From Flavobacterium keumense (GTDB lineage: Bacteria; Bacteroidota; Bacteroidia; Flavobacteriales; Flavobacteriaceae), in the NCBI RefSeq assembly GCF_029866485.1, contig NZ_CP092332.1:1984001-2048000 (forward strand): a stretch of 64,000 bases of DNA, in the 5' to 3' direction. The notes beneath the pieces are model-generated. The model was not told where the DNA came from. It made no database searches and saw only the letters and a list, made by a program, of their open reading frames with translations. A program made the position numbers and the translations under genes. This document shows positions 39,451 to 48,554 of the stretch, piece by piece. The first letter of the stretch is position 1, and every line of letters starts with the position of its first letter.

Positions 39451-39458
39451 TAACTTTG
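39451..39458 (+). promoter_or_regulatory. Promoter -7 element for the TlpA-like gene
   Basis: TAACTTTG, matching TAnnTTTG, lies 15 bp before the start codon in a 121-bp gap, so the thioredoxin gene likely has its own promoter. Confidence 0.6.
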
Positions 39459-39473
39459 TAAATATTTATCAAG

Positions 39474-39971
39474 ATGAAAAAACTAATTGCTATATTAATT
39501 GCTTTCGCTTCTTTTTCGTGTACAAGCAATGCACAGAAAAAAACATTTTCAGAAACTGCTTTGTCTGAAACGCTATTATCGACTGATGGGAGTCAGGTAG
39601 CTTTTAAAGATATTATCAAGAAACAAAAAGGTAAAACTACCGTAATTGAAGTTTGGGCGTCATGGTGCGGAGACTGTGTCAAAGCAATGCCTAAGGTAAA
39701 AGAATTACAAGCCAATCATCCAAAAGTAGCTTTTACATTTATCTCGATGGATAAAACTTCCGACAAATGGTTAGCCGGAATTGAAAAACACGAATTAAAA
39801 GGAGACCATTATATGGCGAATGACCAGATGAAAGGTATTTTTGGTAAAGCGATAGATTTGGATTGGATTCCGAGATATATTATTTTAGATAAATCAGGAA
39901 AAATTGTACTATATCGAGCTATCGAAACTGATTTCGATCTAATTAATGAGACATTAAACAAATTAAAATAA
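39474..39971 (+). CDS. TlpA/ResA-type periplasmic thioredoxin
   Basis: 165 residues. Signal peptide (about 1-20) with a cysteine in SFSCTSN that could act as a lipobox. Redox site VWASWCGDCVKAMPK (CGDC) near residue 65, and the cis-Pro region in LDWIPRYIILDKSGK. A membrane-exposed disulfide reductase or oxidoreductase; partner proteins are not evident, though the upstream DoxX/CGCFG protein is a candidate. Confidence 0.88.
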   Translation: MKKLIAILIAFASFSCTSNAQKKTFSETALSETLLSTDGSQVAFKDIIKKQKGKTTVIEVWASWCGDCVKAMPKVKELQANHPKVAFTFISMDKTSDKWLAGIEKHELKGDHYMANDQMKGIFGKAIDLDWIPRYIILDKSGKIVLYRAIETDFDLINETLNKLK

Positions 39972-40002
39972 ACTAAAAACTATTAAAATAAATACAACTA
40001 AA

Positions 40003-40755
40003 ATGAGAAAAAAGATTGTTGCAGGAAACTGGAAAATGCATAAGAACGCAGAGCAAACAGAAGATTTATTGAATGATTTAATTGCTAAAGTACCTACAGA
40101 TAGTACTGCACAAGTTATTGTAGCACCTACTTTTGTAAACCTAGCTTCGGCGGTGGATCATTTAGAATTTACCAATATTGATGTAGCTGCTCAAAACGTT
40201 CACCAAGCTGAAAGTGGAGCATTTACTGGAGAAATATCTGCTGATATGTTAAAAAGTGTTGGTGTAAACACAGTAATCCTTGGACATTCTGAGCGTAGAT
40301 CTATTTTTCACGAAACAGATGCTTTAATCGCAAGCAAAGTAGATGCAGCTTTAGAACACGATATGACTGTTATTTTCTGTTTTGGTGAAGAATTAAAAGA
40401 CCGTCAATCTAACACTCATTTTAACGTTGTAGAGAATCAATTGAAAGATGGTTTATTCCACATTAGTGCTAACGATTGGAAAAATGTTGTTTTAGCTTAC
40501 GAGCCTGTTTGGGCTATCGGAACTGGAGAAACTGCTTCTCCAGAACAAGCACAAGAAATGCACGAATTCATTAGAGAAACGGTACGTAAATCTTTTGGAA
40601 GTGATGTAGCTGAGAATGTTTCTATCCTTTACGGAGGAAGTGTGAAACCTGAAAATGCAAAAGAAATTTTCTCTAAACCAGATGTTGACGGAGGTCTTAT
40701 CGGTGGAGCGGCTTTAAAAGCAGATGATTTCGTTGCGATTATCAACGCTATCTAA
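40003..40755 (+). CDS. tpiA: Triosephosphate isomerase
   Basis: 250 residues, full TIM barrel. Catalytic Lys in NWKMHKN, His in LGHSERR, Glu in AYEPVWAIGTG and phosphate loop in YGGSVKPEN and GGLIGGAAL. Interconverts dihydroxyacetone phosphate and glyceraldehyde 3-phosphate. It follows the thioredoxin gene by 31 bp and ends at a strong terminator. Confidence 0.98.
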   Translation: MRKKIVAGNWKMHKNAEQTEDLLNDLIAKVPTDSTAQVIVAPTFVNLASAVDHLEFTNIDVAAQNVHQAESGAFTGEISADMLKSVGVNTVILGHSERRSIFHETDALIASKVDAALEHDMTVIFCFGEELKDRQSNTHFNVVENQLKDGLFHISANDWKNVVLAYEPVWAIGTGETASPEQAQEMHEFIRETVRKSFGSDVAENVSILYGGSVKPENAKEIFSKPDVDGGLIGGAALKADDFVAIINAI

Positions 40756-40775
40756 ATTTTACAATTCTAAATTAT

Positions 40776-40810
40776 AAAAAGAGGTTGGTTCATTCAAACC
40801 TCTTTTTTTT
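40776..40810 (+). terminator. Terminator after tpiA
   Basis: AAAGAGGTT and its complement enclose a short loop, followed by a T-run of eight or more. A canonical rho-independent terminator. Confidence 0.85.
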
Positions 40811-40844
40811 GTTTTGATTGGTCTCAATAAATAAAGAGAAACTG

Positions 40845-40852
40845 TACCTTTG
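40845..40852 (+). promoter_or_regulatory. Promoter -7 element for prmA
   Basis: TACCTTTG, a TAnnTTTG match, 14 bp before the prmA ATG and shortly after the tpiA terminator. A TTTTG/TTGG sequence lies upstream in the -33 area. Confidence 0.6.
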
Positions 40853-40866
40853 CAAAAAAAATAAAC

Positions 40867-41700
40867 ATGTCAAATAGTTATATCGGATACCATTTTACAA
40901 TCGAGCCAAAAGAACTAGGGTCAGAAATTCTAATTGCCGAATTAGGAGAAAAAGCATTTGAGAGTTTCACGGAAACGGAAACAGGAATTGATGCTTTTGT
41001 TCAAAAAGAATTGTGGGACGATACCATTCTTGATGATGTTTACATTTTACAATCGGAAGAATTTACCATTGACTACACCTACGAAGAAATAGAACAAATC
41101 AATTGGAATGAAGAATGGGAAAAAAACTTCGAACCTATTGAGGTAGACGGTAAATGCCATGTTCGCGCTCCTTTTCACCCTAAGACAGAAGCTGAGTTTG
41201 ATATCGTTATTGAACCTAAAATGAGTTTTGGTACTGGACACCACGAAACTACACACATGATGATTCAGCATCTTTTAGAAATGGAGGTAAAAGGTTTAAA
41301 AACCTTAGATATGGGATGCGGAACTGCAATTTTAGCAATTTTAGCGGAGATGAAAGGCGCCCAACCTATTGATGCTATCGATATTGATAATTGGTGTTAT
41401 TTGAATTCTATAGAAAATGCAGAGCGTAACTATTGCCAACACATTAGCGTGTATGAAGGAGATGCAACTTTGCTTAAAGGCAAGAAATACGACTTGATCA
41501 TTGCGAATATCAACCGAAATATTCTATTAAATGACATGCAATCGTATGTGGATTGTTTGAACCCTGGCGGAACGATTTTATTTAGTGGATTCTACGAAGA
41601 AGACATTCCCTTTATAGATAGTTCTTGTACCGAAAAAGGTTTGACTTACGTTAAAAAGTTTCAAAGAAACAACTGGGTTTCATTAAAATATGTAAATTAG
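40867..41700 (+). CDS. prmA: Ribosomal protein L11 methyltransferase
   Basis: 277 residues. The N-terminal L11-recognition domain (1-95) ends in NWNEEWEKNFEPIEV. The C-terminal class I methyltransferase has MSFGTGHHETT, LDMGCGTAILAILAEMKGA (SAM loop I), DIDNW and LIIANINRNILL (NPPF-like). Methylates ribosomal protein L11. clpS follows after 33 bp. Confidence 0.94.
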   Translation: MSNSYIGYHFTIEPKELGSEILIAELGEKAFESFTETETGIDAFVQKELWDDTILDDVYILQSEEFTIDYTYEEIEQINWNEEWEKNFEPIEVDGKCHVRAPFHPKTEAEFDIVIEPKMSFGTGHHETTHMMIQHLLEMEVKGLKTLDMGCGTAILAILAEMKGAQPIDAIDIDNWCYLNSIENAERNYCQHISVYEGDATLLKGKKYDLIIANINRNILLNDMQSYVDCLNPGGTILFSGFYEEDIPFIDSSCTEKGLTYVKKFQRNNWVSLKYVN

Positions 41701-41733
41701 TTTTGTAATACCAAAGTACAAACCTACCTTCAA

Positions 41734-42009
41734 ATGAGTACTAAAGAAAAAGTAAAAGAAAGAGTCCGTTTTCAAGAAACAACAATAGCAAATAACGAAA
41801 TTGTTGTTTATAATGATGATGTCAATACTTTTGATCACGTAATTGACACCTTGGTTCGCGTGTGCGACCATACTCCTGAACAAGCTGAACAATGTTCGCT
41901 AATTATTCATTACAACGGGAAATGTACTGTCAAAACTGACGTGTATGACAAACTCAAACCACAATGTATTCAATTATTGGAAGCTGGATTGAGTGCCGAA
42001 ATTATCTAG
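41734..42009 (+). CDS. clpS: ATP-dependent Clp protease adaptor ClpS
   Basis: 91 residues. Core VVYNDDVNTFDHVIDTLVRVCDHTPEQAEQCSLIIHYNGKC matches the ClpS fold, with the N-degron pocket Asn/Asp residues (YNDDVNTFDHV) and His in IIHYNG. Delivers N-end-rule substrates to ClpAP-type proteases. The N-terminal extension is lysine- and glutamate-rich. Confidence 0.93.
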   Translation: MSTKEKVKERVRFQETTIANNEIVVYNDDVNTFDHVIDTLVRVCDHTPEQAEQCSLIIHYNGKCTVKTDVYDKLKPQCIQLLEAGLSAEII

Positions 42010-42056
42010 TACTTTACATTTTTTATCATTTCTTCATAAATTTTATAGTTTTATTC

Positions 42057-42064
42057 TATATTTG
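42057..42064 (+). promoter_or_regulatory. Promoter -7 element for the sterol desaturase-like gene
   Basis: TATATTTG, perfect TAnnTTTG, 20 bp before the ATG. Confidence 0.6.
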
Positions 42065-42083
42065 ATTAAAGTTATAGGTATTT

Positions 42084-43349
42084 ATGAAAGAATATGCTAC
42101 AGTATTATTATTGGCTATGCCCTTGTTTTTGGTATTAATAATTATCGAAAAAGTATACGGCTATTATAAAGGAGAGGACACAGCTCCCATTATGGATTCT
42201 GTATCAAGTATCAGTTCTGGAATTATTAATTCTTTAAAAGATGTACTCGGTCTAAGCGTCACCTTACTTTCTTATGAATGGATGGCAACCAAAATTGCCT
42301 TGTTTCATCAAGACGCTTCGATTCTTACGTACTTAATTGGATTTATTGTTATTGATTTTTATGGTTACTGGTCGCATCGATGGTCACACCAAATTAATTT
42401 TTTTTGGAACAAACATGCCATACATCATAGTAGCGAAGAATTCAATTTGTCGTGTGCTTTACGCCAAAGTGTATCTAGTTTTGTCAACCTATTTACTTTC
42501 CTATTAATCCCAGCAGCTTTACTTGGTGTTCCTGCCAAAGTTATAGCCATCACCTTACCTATTCATTTGTTTTTACAATTTTGGTATCATACCAAACACA
42601 TTAAAAAAATGGGGATTTTGGAACAAATACTAGTTACCCCTTCGCATCATCGAGTGCATCATGCCATCAATCCCGAATACATTGATAAAAATCACAGTCA
42701 AATTTTTATTTTTTGGGACAAATTATTCGGAACCTATCAAGAAGAACTAGATACCGTACCTCCCGTTTTCGGAATAACAAGACCCGCTCAAACTTGGAAT
42801 CCGTTCCGAATTAACTTTCAACATCTTTGGCTGTTAATTTGCGATGCTTGGCGAGCGGAGAATTGGAAAGACAAATTGACCATTTGGTTTAAACCAACCG
42901 GTTGGCGTCCAGAAAATTTTGAAGAAAAATATCCTGTAACCAAAATTTCGAACGTCTATAGTTTTGATAAATATGGTACACATTATTCTAAAAAATTAAT
43001 GTATTGGTCTGTGGTACAATTGTTTGTTACTTTAGGATTAGTAAGCTATTTATACCTTTCTATTGCAAGAATAGACATTCAACATGTTTTCGTTTACGGA
43101 ACTTTTATTTTTATTAGTGTGTATAGTTACACCGAATTAATGGACACCAACAATTATTCGTTGTTCTGGGAAAGTATCCGATTTGTTTTTGGAATTGGGA
43201 TAATTACTTATTTCGGAAATTGGTTTGAAATTGACACTCTGATTCCTTTTGGAACCTACTTAGTAATGGGATATTTAACTCTTTCGTTAATTATCAACAT
43301 CTATTTTGTAAGCTCGGGGTTCAAATCTAAAAAATTGGCTCTAACCTAA
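42084..43349 (+). CDS. Sterol desaturase/fatty acid hydroxylase superfamily membrane protein
   Basis: 421 residues. Membrane helices at about 5-22, 50-65 and 85-100 flank the di-iron His boxes: WSHRWSHQINFFWNKHAIHHSSEEFN and HHRVHHAINPEYIDKNH. Three or more helices follow in an extra C-terminal part (about 305-415). The His-box family includes sterol, lipid and alkylglycerol oxidases, so a lipid-modifying hydroxylase is likely. The next gene is a lysoplasmalogenase-like protein; together they suggest ether-lipid metabolism. Confidence 0.86.
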   Translation: MKEYATVLLLAMPLFLVLIIIEKVYGYYKGEDTAPIMDSVSSISSGIINSLKDVLGLSVTLLSYEWMATKIALFHQDASILTYLIGFIVIDFYGYWSHRWSHQINFFWNKHAIHHSSEEFNLSCALRQSVSSFVNLFTFLLIPAALLGVPAKVIAITLPIHLFLQFWYHTKHIKKMGILEQILVTPSHHRVHHAINPEYIDKNHSQIFIFWDKLFGTYQEELDTVPPVFGITRPAQTWNPFRINFQHLWLLICDAWRAENWKDKLTIWFKPTGWRPENFEEKYPVTKISNVYSFDKYGTHYSKKLMYWSVVQLFVTLGLVSYLYLSIARIDIQHVFVYGTFIFISVYSYTELMDTNNYSLFWESIRFVFGIGIITYFGNWFEIDTLIPFGTYLVMGYLTLSLIINIYFVSSGFKSKKLALT

Positions 43350-43362
43350 ATTCTAAAACGAC

Positions 43363-44034
43363 ATGAAAAACAAATTATTCTTATTCATCTACTTAGGTTG
43401 TAGTGTTTTTTACTTATTCATTACCGCATTTAACCAAGAAGAAATTGCCCGAGTAGTAAAACCTTTTCTACTTCCTATTTTATTAATTGCAGTGTATTTT
43501 TCAGAAAGCTTTAGAACCAAAAAAATCTTAATAACGGCATTAATCTTCTCTTGGATAGGCGATGTAATTTTGCTTTTTGCAAATAAAGGCGAAATCTATT
43601 TTATACTAGGACTAGTAGCATTCTTAATTTCCCATCTCTTTTATATTGTACTATTTAACAAACAAACTAGGAGTAAGTCTATAAGCAACAAATTAAGTTT
43701 TGGAGCCGGAGTTGGATTGATTCTAATGTATTTTTCAGTGATGATTGGAACGCTAGGTCCTAAACTAGGTTCGCTTACTCTGCCAGTAGTAATTTATGCA
43801 ATAGTAATCAGTACCATGTTATTTTTTGCTCTAAAAGGAAGTTATCAATGGAATGCCATTCCGTATCACTCCGTTTTGATAGGAGCTATATTTTTTATCA
43901 GTTCAGACAGTATTTTGGCTTTTAACAAATTCTACCAGCCCATTTCTCAAGCTTCCTTCTTAATAATGCTTACTTATTTACTAGCGCAGTATAGCATTGT
44001 TTGGGGTATTTTAGATTTGAATCAAAAAAAATAG
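43363..44034 (+). CDS. Lysoplasmalogenase family (YhhN/TMEM86-like) membrane protein
   Basis: 223 residues, about eight membrane helices. Family motifs: KPFLLPILLIAVYF in helix 2, WIGDVILLF with a conserved Asp, FLISHLFYIVLF with a conserved His, and FFISSDSILAFNKF near the end. Mammalian homologues hydrolyse the vinyl-ether bond of lysoplasmalogens; activity in Bacteroidota is not shown. 13 bp after the His-box hydroxylase. Confidence 0.85.
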   Translation: MKNKLFLFIYLGCSVFYLFITAFNQEEIARVVKPFLLPILLIAVYFSESFRTKKILITALIFSWIGDVILLFANKGEIYFILGLVAFLISHLFYIVLFNKQTRSKSISNKLSFGAGVGLILMYFSVMIGTLGPKLGSLTLPVVIYAIVISTMLFFALKGSYQWNAIPYHSVLIGAIFFISSDSILAFNKFYQPISQASFLIMLTYLLAQYSIVWGILDLNQKK

Positions 44035-44061
44035 CATCTCCTTTTATAAGAAAATGCTATT
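44030..44061. terminator. Hairpin terminator for the YeeE/YedE pair
   Basis: AATAGCAT (44030-44037) and its complement (44054-44061) enclose a 16-base loop. On the minus strand the stem is followed by a T-run, so it should end the leftward transcript. It overlaps the stop of the rightward gene. Confidence 0.6.
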
Positions 44062-44082
44062 CTAAAAATTGTATTTATCTTT

Positions 44083-44496
44083 TTAGTGAGGTAATTTATC
44101 TTTTAAAACACCATACAAAATAGTACCTAACAAAGCCCCCAAAAGCACTATAACAACTGGTAAAATTCCAGCACCTAACAATATAAATATTGGTCCAGGA
44201 CAAGAACCAACTAATCCCCAACCTAAACCAAAAAAGATGCCCCCAATCCAATAACGAGCCGAACCTTTTTCTTTAGCTTTAATAACAATTGGAGTACCAT
44301 CAATTGCTTTTAATTGATACTTTTTGATGATTTGAATTCCAATTACACCTGTTGCAATAGCTACCGAAATAATGCCGTACATATGAAACGATTGAAATTG
44401 AAACATTTCGTAAATACGATACCAAGACACCGCTTCTGATTTGGTTAAAACGATTCCGAAAACAAACCCTACGATTAGAAATTTAATGAATTTCAT
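44083..44496 (-). CDS. YeeE/YedE (DUF6691-type) transporter half, subunit B
   Basis: 137 residues, about four membrane helices. The conserved motif GLGWGLVGSCPGPIFILLGAG contains the pathway cysteine. This is half the size of full YeeE/YedE thiosulfate transporters; the partner half is the upstream gene 3 bp away. Probably moves a small sulfur compound. The specific substrate is not evident. Confidence 0.85.
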   Translation of the reverse strand: MKFIKFLIVGFVFGIVLTKSEAVSWYRIYEMFQFQSFHMYGIISVAIATGVIGIQIIKKYQLKAIDGTPIVIKAKEKGSARYWIGGIFFGLGWGLVGSCPGPIFILLGAGILPVVIVLLGALLGTILYGVLKDKLPH

Positions 44497-44499
44497 GTT

Positions 44500-45057
44500 T
44501 TAAAAAATTAGAGGTAAAACAAAATGTACCATAATGAGTCCGCCAATAAAAAATCCTATAACCGCTTTTAAAGATGGTAATTGTAAATTACTCAAGCCCG
44601 AAATAGCATGACCAGAAGTACAACCTCCAGCATAGCGAGTACCAAAACCAATTAAAATTCCTCCAATGAGTAAAATAAAAATACTTTTAGGCGATGTAAA
44701 GATTTGATTTCCAAAAAGAACCTCTGGAGCCAACTTTCCGTTAGGTGCATCGATTCCAAGTACTGCTAATTGTTCAATAGTCTTTGGATTAATCGATACA
44801 TTACTTGGATCACTCATAAAATGTACAGCAACAAATCCGCCAAGCATTGCACCCAATACCACTATCAAATTCCACTTATTAGCCTTCCAATCAAAGTCAA
44901 AATAAGCTACTTTTTTACCTAACCCTGACATTGAACACAGCGACTCTAAATTTGAGGACATTCCAAAATGTTTCCCAAAGTAGATCAAACAAAGCATAAT
45001 CATACCTATTATAAATCCGGAGATATACCAAGGCCAAGTCTCAAAAAACGCATTCAT
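44500..45057 (-). CDS. YeeE/YedE transporter half, subunit A
   Basis: 185 residues from ATG at 45057 (MNAFFETWPWYISGFIIG). A longer frame back to 45159 adds 34 residues unlike the family and runs up to the opposite-strand promoter. Membrane helices and the conserved GFGTRYAGGCTSGHAISG motif with its cysteine match YeeE/YedE. It pairs with the B half encoded 3 bp downstream; the two together equal one full-length thiosulfate-transporter-like protein. Confidence 0.86.
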   Translation of the reverse strand: MNAFFETWPWYISGFIIGMIMLCLIYFGKHFGMSSNLESLCSMSGLGKKVAYFDFDWKANKWNLIVVLGAMLGGFVAVHFMSDPSNVSINPKTIEQLAVLGIDAPNGKLAPEVLFGNQIFTSPKSIFILLIGGILIGFGTRYAGGCTSGHAISGLSNLQLPSLKAVIGFFIGGLIMVHFVLPLIF

Positions 45058-45159
45058 AAATTTTATTTTTTGTAAAAATAAGGAATCCAATTTTGCAATC
45101 AAAACATTTAATTTAGGCATAATTCTTGTCTGAAAGAATAAAGCATTTGAAGTTCTCAT

Positions 45160-45167
45160 TATATTTG
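45160..45167 (+). promoter_or_regulatory. Promoter -7 element for the small lipoprotein gene
   Basis: TATATTTG, perfect TAnnTTTG, about 49 bp before the start codon at 45216. Confidence 0.55.
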
Positions 45168-45215
45168 TATTCAGTTTGTATTTAAAATTAAGTTCAACAA
45201 AACATTAATACGGTC

Positions 45216-45665
45216 ATGAAGAAAAATATTCTCTATATAGCACTTAGTATACTTATAAGTTCCTGCGTTAGTACTAAATCTACTTTAAAAAATGTAGATG
45301 ATACAGCACCTGATTTAGTAGTAAATAGTAACAATACCTTTGAAATAAAACTATTTAGTACCGACAAAAAATATGGGTACGACAAAGATTATCCTATTAA
45401 TATTTTTTATCAAACCAGTAAATCCGATGCTAATCAAGAACGTTTTTTAAATGCTTTGGCTGGGCCAAAAGGAGAAAAAATAAGCTATACAAAATTAGAA
45501 AGCTGCTGTCCCTTTCCTACTAAAAGAAGTGATATGGGTGCTGGTTTTTTAGATGTTTACGAGCTTAAATGGGAGGGACAAAAAAAACCTGTCGTATTGT
45601 ATCTAAACATTTACGAAAAAGGAGTATTGATGGTTCCTTTTGGTTTGCGACTAAAAGACAAATAA
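45216..45665 (+). CDS. Small lipoprotein of unknown function
   Basis: 149 residues. Signal peptide with lipobox LISSC (Cys17). The mature part is beta-rich, with KLESCCPFPTKRSDMGAGFLDVYELKWEG and YLNIYEKGVLMVPFGLRL. From memory, similar flavobacterial proteins sometimes carry the label 2-dehydro-3-deoxyphosphooctonate aldolase, which this sequence does not support: it lacks a TIM barrel and is exported. Function unknown. Confidence 0.75.
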   Translation: MKKNILYIALSILISSCVSTKSTLKNVDDTAPDLVVNSNNTFEIKLFSTDKKYGYDKDYPINIFYQTSKSDANQERFLNALAGPKGEKISYTKLESCCPFPTKRSDMGAGFLDVYELKWEGQKKPVVLYLNIYEKGVLMVPFGLRLKDK

Positions 45666-45710
45666 TTCATCATTGCTATTCCTTATTAATTCCAATTAAA
45701 AAACGATTCT

Positions 45711-47138
45711 ATGGAAGAATGTATATCAGTATTTGATATGTTAAAAATTGGAGTTGGTCCATCAAGTTCGCATACTTTAGGCCCTTGGCGTGCTGCCGAA
45801 CGATTTTTATCAGAGCTTAGAGGAAATAATTTATTGGCTAAAACTGAAAAAATTCAAGTCGATTTGTATGGCTCATTATCATTAACAGGCAAAGGTCATG
45901 CTACTGACTTAGCTATTTTATTAGGCTTAAGTGGACAAGACCCTGAAACAATTCCAGTAGATAGCATTTCTAAAATAACTACTCAAATTCATACAGATAA
46001 TGTAATTCATTTAGGAAATGAAAAGACAATTCCGTTTTTTCCTAAAAGCGAAATTATTTTCAACAAAAATTTTCTAGCATTCCATTCTAACGGTCTACAA
46101 TTCACTGCTTTTGTTGGAGATAAAAAAACATTTAAAGCTACCTATTATTCTATTGGAGGAGGATTTGTAGTCAAAGAAGAACGAATTAATGCCAAAAAGA
46201 AACAAGTACTAAAATGTGCTTTTCCGTTTCCTATTACTAAAGCCACCGAACTGCTAAATTATTCTATCCAAGAAAACAAGTCGATTTCAGAAATTGTATA
46301 TGAAAACGAAAAATCAATGCGTTCTGAAGATCAAATTCATAATGAATTGCTGCGTATTTGGAATACTATGTTAGAATGCATGTACATTGGCTGTCATTCT
46401 GAAGGAATATTACCTGGGGGATTGCATGTTAGACGAAGAGCTTTCGATATGCACCAAGATTTGATTGGATTATCCAATTACAATTCACCTCAAACTTGGT
46501 TAGAACAAATCCGAAAAACAGAGGTGAAATTTCGCCAAATTTTAAAATGGGTAAGTTGTTTTGCTTTGGCAGTTAATGAAGTAAATGCTTCACTAGGCAG
46601 AGTTGTTACAGCGCCTACCAATGGTAGTGCTGGAGTAATTCCTGCAGTATTAATGTACTATTTAGTAATCGAAAATCATCAAGCTGGAGAAAAAGAAATC
46701 AAACAATTTTTGATGGTAGCCGGTGAGATTGGAAGTATTTTCAAAAAAGGAGCTACTATATCAGCTGCCATGGGAGGCTGTCAAGCCGAAATAGGCGTTT
46801 CGTCAGCAATGGCTGCAGCAGCACTCTGTGAAGTAATGGGAGGAACTCCTAGTCAAGTTTTAATAGCAGCAGAAATTGCTATGGAACATCATTTAGGTCT
46901 TACTTGTGACCCTGTAGAAGGATTAGTTCAAATTCCGTGTATTGAACGAAATAGCATGGGAGCTATCAAAGCAATAAACGCAGCTGAACTAGCATTGGCT
47001 ACCGATCCCAAAAATGCAAAAGTACCTTTAGATAAAGTAGTCGATACCATGTGGCAAACCGCCAAAGATATGAACTCAAAATACAAAGAAACCTCTCAAG
47101 GAGGATTAGCAATAGCTGTAAATATGGCTGATTGTTAA
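45711..47138 (+). CDS. sdaA: L-serine ammonia-lyase, iron-sulfur type
   Basis: 475 residues, single-chain type. The N-terminal beta domain starts [27 protein letters not shown]. The C-terminal alpha domain has [49 protein letters not shown] and [18 protein letters not shown], which supply the Fe-S-cluster cysteines. Deaminates serine to pyruvate and ammonia. Confidence 0.95.
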   Translation: MEECISVFDMLKIGVGPSSSHTLGPWRAAERFLSELRGNNLLAKTEKIQVDLYGSLSLTGKGHATDLAILLGLSGQDPETIPVDSISKITTQIHTDNVIHLGNEKTIPFFPKSEIIFNKNFLAFHSNGLQFTAFVGDKKTFKATYYSIGGGFVVKEERINAKKKQVLKCAFPFPITKATELLNYSIQENKSISEIVYENEKSMRSEDQIHNELLRIWNTMLECMYIGCHSEGILPGGLHVRRRAFDMHQDLIGLSNYNSPQTWLEQIRKTEVKFRQILKWVSCFALAVNEVNASLGRVVTAPTNGSAGVIPAVLMYYLVIENHQAGEKEIKQFLMVAGEIGSIFKKGATISAAMGGCQAEIGVSSAMAAAALCEVMGGTPSQVLIAAEIAMEHHLGLTCDPVEGLVQIPCIERNSMGAIKAINAAELALATDPKNAKVPLDKVVDTMWQTAKDMNSKYKETSQGGLAIAVNMADC

Positions 47139-47139
47139 A

Positions 47140-47571
47140 TTATTTTCGTCTGGTATCAATAATATAAACAATCTTCCAATTTTCATTTTCTTTATACATT
47201 GTAAATGCATTAACACCTCGATGGCTAAATTTTCCATTAATAAAAAACTCATACGGTGTCCAAACATGGGCCATTGCTCCATCAACTTGAATCGTATAAT
47301 CTAATAGCTTTTCTTCGAAAAGAGTAGCAACTGGAATAGTTGCAATGGAACGATAAAAATCTTTCGAATTCTCATTGATTAATTTAGTCCCTTTTACATT
47401 CGAAATAATAGATTGCAAAATCAACTTATCTGAACAAACCGATTTCATAACAATAGAATCTTTAGCATGAAACCCTTGAAAAAAAGTTTCAATAACATTT
47501 TTGACTTCTTGATTTTGCGAGTAGAGAGATCCTGTTATGAACAACAAAAACCCCAATAGTATTTTTTTCAT
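47140..47571 (-). CDS. Exported NTF2-like (SnoaL/DUF4440-type) protein
   Basis: 143 residues. Signal peptide (about 1-18, ending GSLYSQ), then a cone-shaped NTF2-like fold: VKNVIETFFQGFHAKDSIVMKSVCSD, and the late VWTPYEFFINGKFSHRGVNAFTMYKENENWKIVYIIDTRR strands. No obvious catalytic residues, so a binding role or unknown. Convergent with sdaA, 1-bp gap. Confidence 0.83.
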   Translation of the reverse strand: MKKILLGFLLFITGSLYSQNQEVKNVIETFFQGFHAKDSIVMKSVCSDKLILQSIISNVKGTKLINENSKDFYRSIATIPVATLFEEKLLDYTIQVDGAMAHVWTPYEFFINGKFSHRGVNAFTMYKENENWKIVYIIDTRRK

Positions 47572-47674
47572 GTTACGAATTTAAATAAACTTATTGTTAC
47601 AAATAATATTAATCAGCGATTTTGAGTTAAAAAAATTACATTTTATTACCTTTACCGCAATTAAATACATTACT

Positions 47675-48493
47675 ATGTCAGTCGCAAAAAAAGATTACAA
47701 AAGAATTACTACCAAGTCATTGATTGAGATGAAAGCAAATGGCGAAAAAATTTCAATGCTTACTGCCTATGATTATACTATGGCAAAAATAGTAGATTCT
47801 GCTGGGGTAGATGTAATTCTTGTGGGAGATTCTGCATCTAATGTTATGGCAGGACACGAAACTACTTTACCTATCACGCTGGACCAAATGATATACCACG
47901 CTTCGTCAGTAGTTCGTGCTATTGAACGCGCATTAGTTGTGGTCGATTTACCTTTTGGAAGTTACCAATCAGATTCAAAAGAAGCCTTGCGTTCTGCTAT
48001 CCGAATTATGAAAGAAAGTGGTGGACATGCTGTAAAATTAGAAGGTGGTAGCGAAATAAAAGATTCTATCAAAAAAATATTAAACGCAGGGATTCCGGTT
48101 ATGGGACATTTGGGTTTAACTCCTCAATCCATTTATAAATTTGGAACATACACTGTTCGTGCCAAAGAAGATGCAGAAGCAGAACAATTAATGGAAGATG
48201 CAAAACTTTTGGAAAGTTTAGGTTGTTTTGCAATTGTTTTAGAAAAAATTCCAGCCCATTTAGCCGAAAAAGTAGCCAAAAGCATTGCTATTCCTGTAAT
48301 TGGAATTGGAGCTGGTGGAGGTGTTGACGGACAAGTATTAGTTATCCATGATATGTTAGGAATGAACAATGAATTCAGCCCTCGTTTCTTAAGACGCTAT
48401 ATGAATTTGTACGAAGGAATGACTTCGGCTATAAGCCAATATGTAGAAGATGTAAAATCAACTGATTTCCCTAATGCCAATGAACAATATTAG
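47675..48493 (+). CDS. panB: 3-methyl-2-oxobutanoate hydroxymethyltransferase
   Basis: 272 residues from [13 protein letters not shown]. An open extension of 27 codons upstream lacks family similarity. TIM-barrel motifs: [55 protein letters not shown] and [23 protein letters not shown]. First committed step of pantothenate synthesis, the start of the CoA pathway represented here by coaBC and coaE. A TACCTTTA -7-like element lies about 20 bp upstream. Confidence 0.95.
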   Translation: MSVAKKDYKRITTKSLIEMKANGEKISMLTAYDYTMAKIVDSAGVDVILVGDSASNVMAGHETTLPITLDQMIYHASSVVRAIERALVVVDLPFGSYQSDSKEALRSAIRIMKESGGHAVKLEGGSEIKDSIKKILNAGIPVMGHLGLTPQSIYKFGTYTVRAKEDAEAEQLMEDAKLLESLGCFAIVLEKIPAHLAEKVAKSIAIPVIGIGAGGGVDGQVLVIHDMLGMNNEFSPRFLRRYMNLYEGMTSAISQYVEDVKSTDFPNANEQY

Positions 48494-48554
48494 TGACTCG
48501 TAAATAGTGATTAGTGTGTTCAATTAATAATATTTGTTTTATTACTATTTTATT

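Noticed and set aside
47594-47674. Longer PanB start
   Set aside because: The upstream residues are unlike the family and the -7-like TACCTTTA lies within them.
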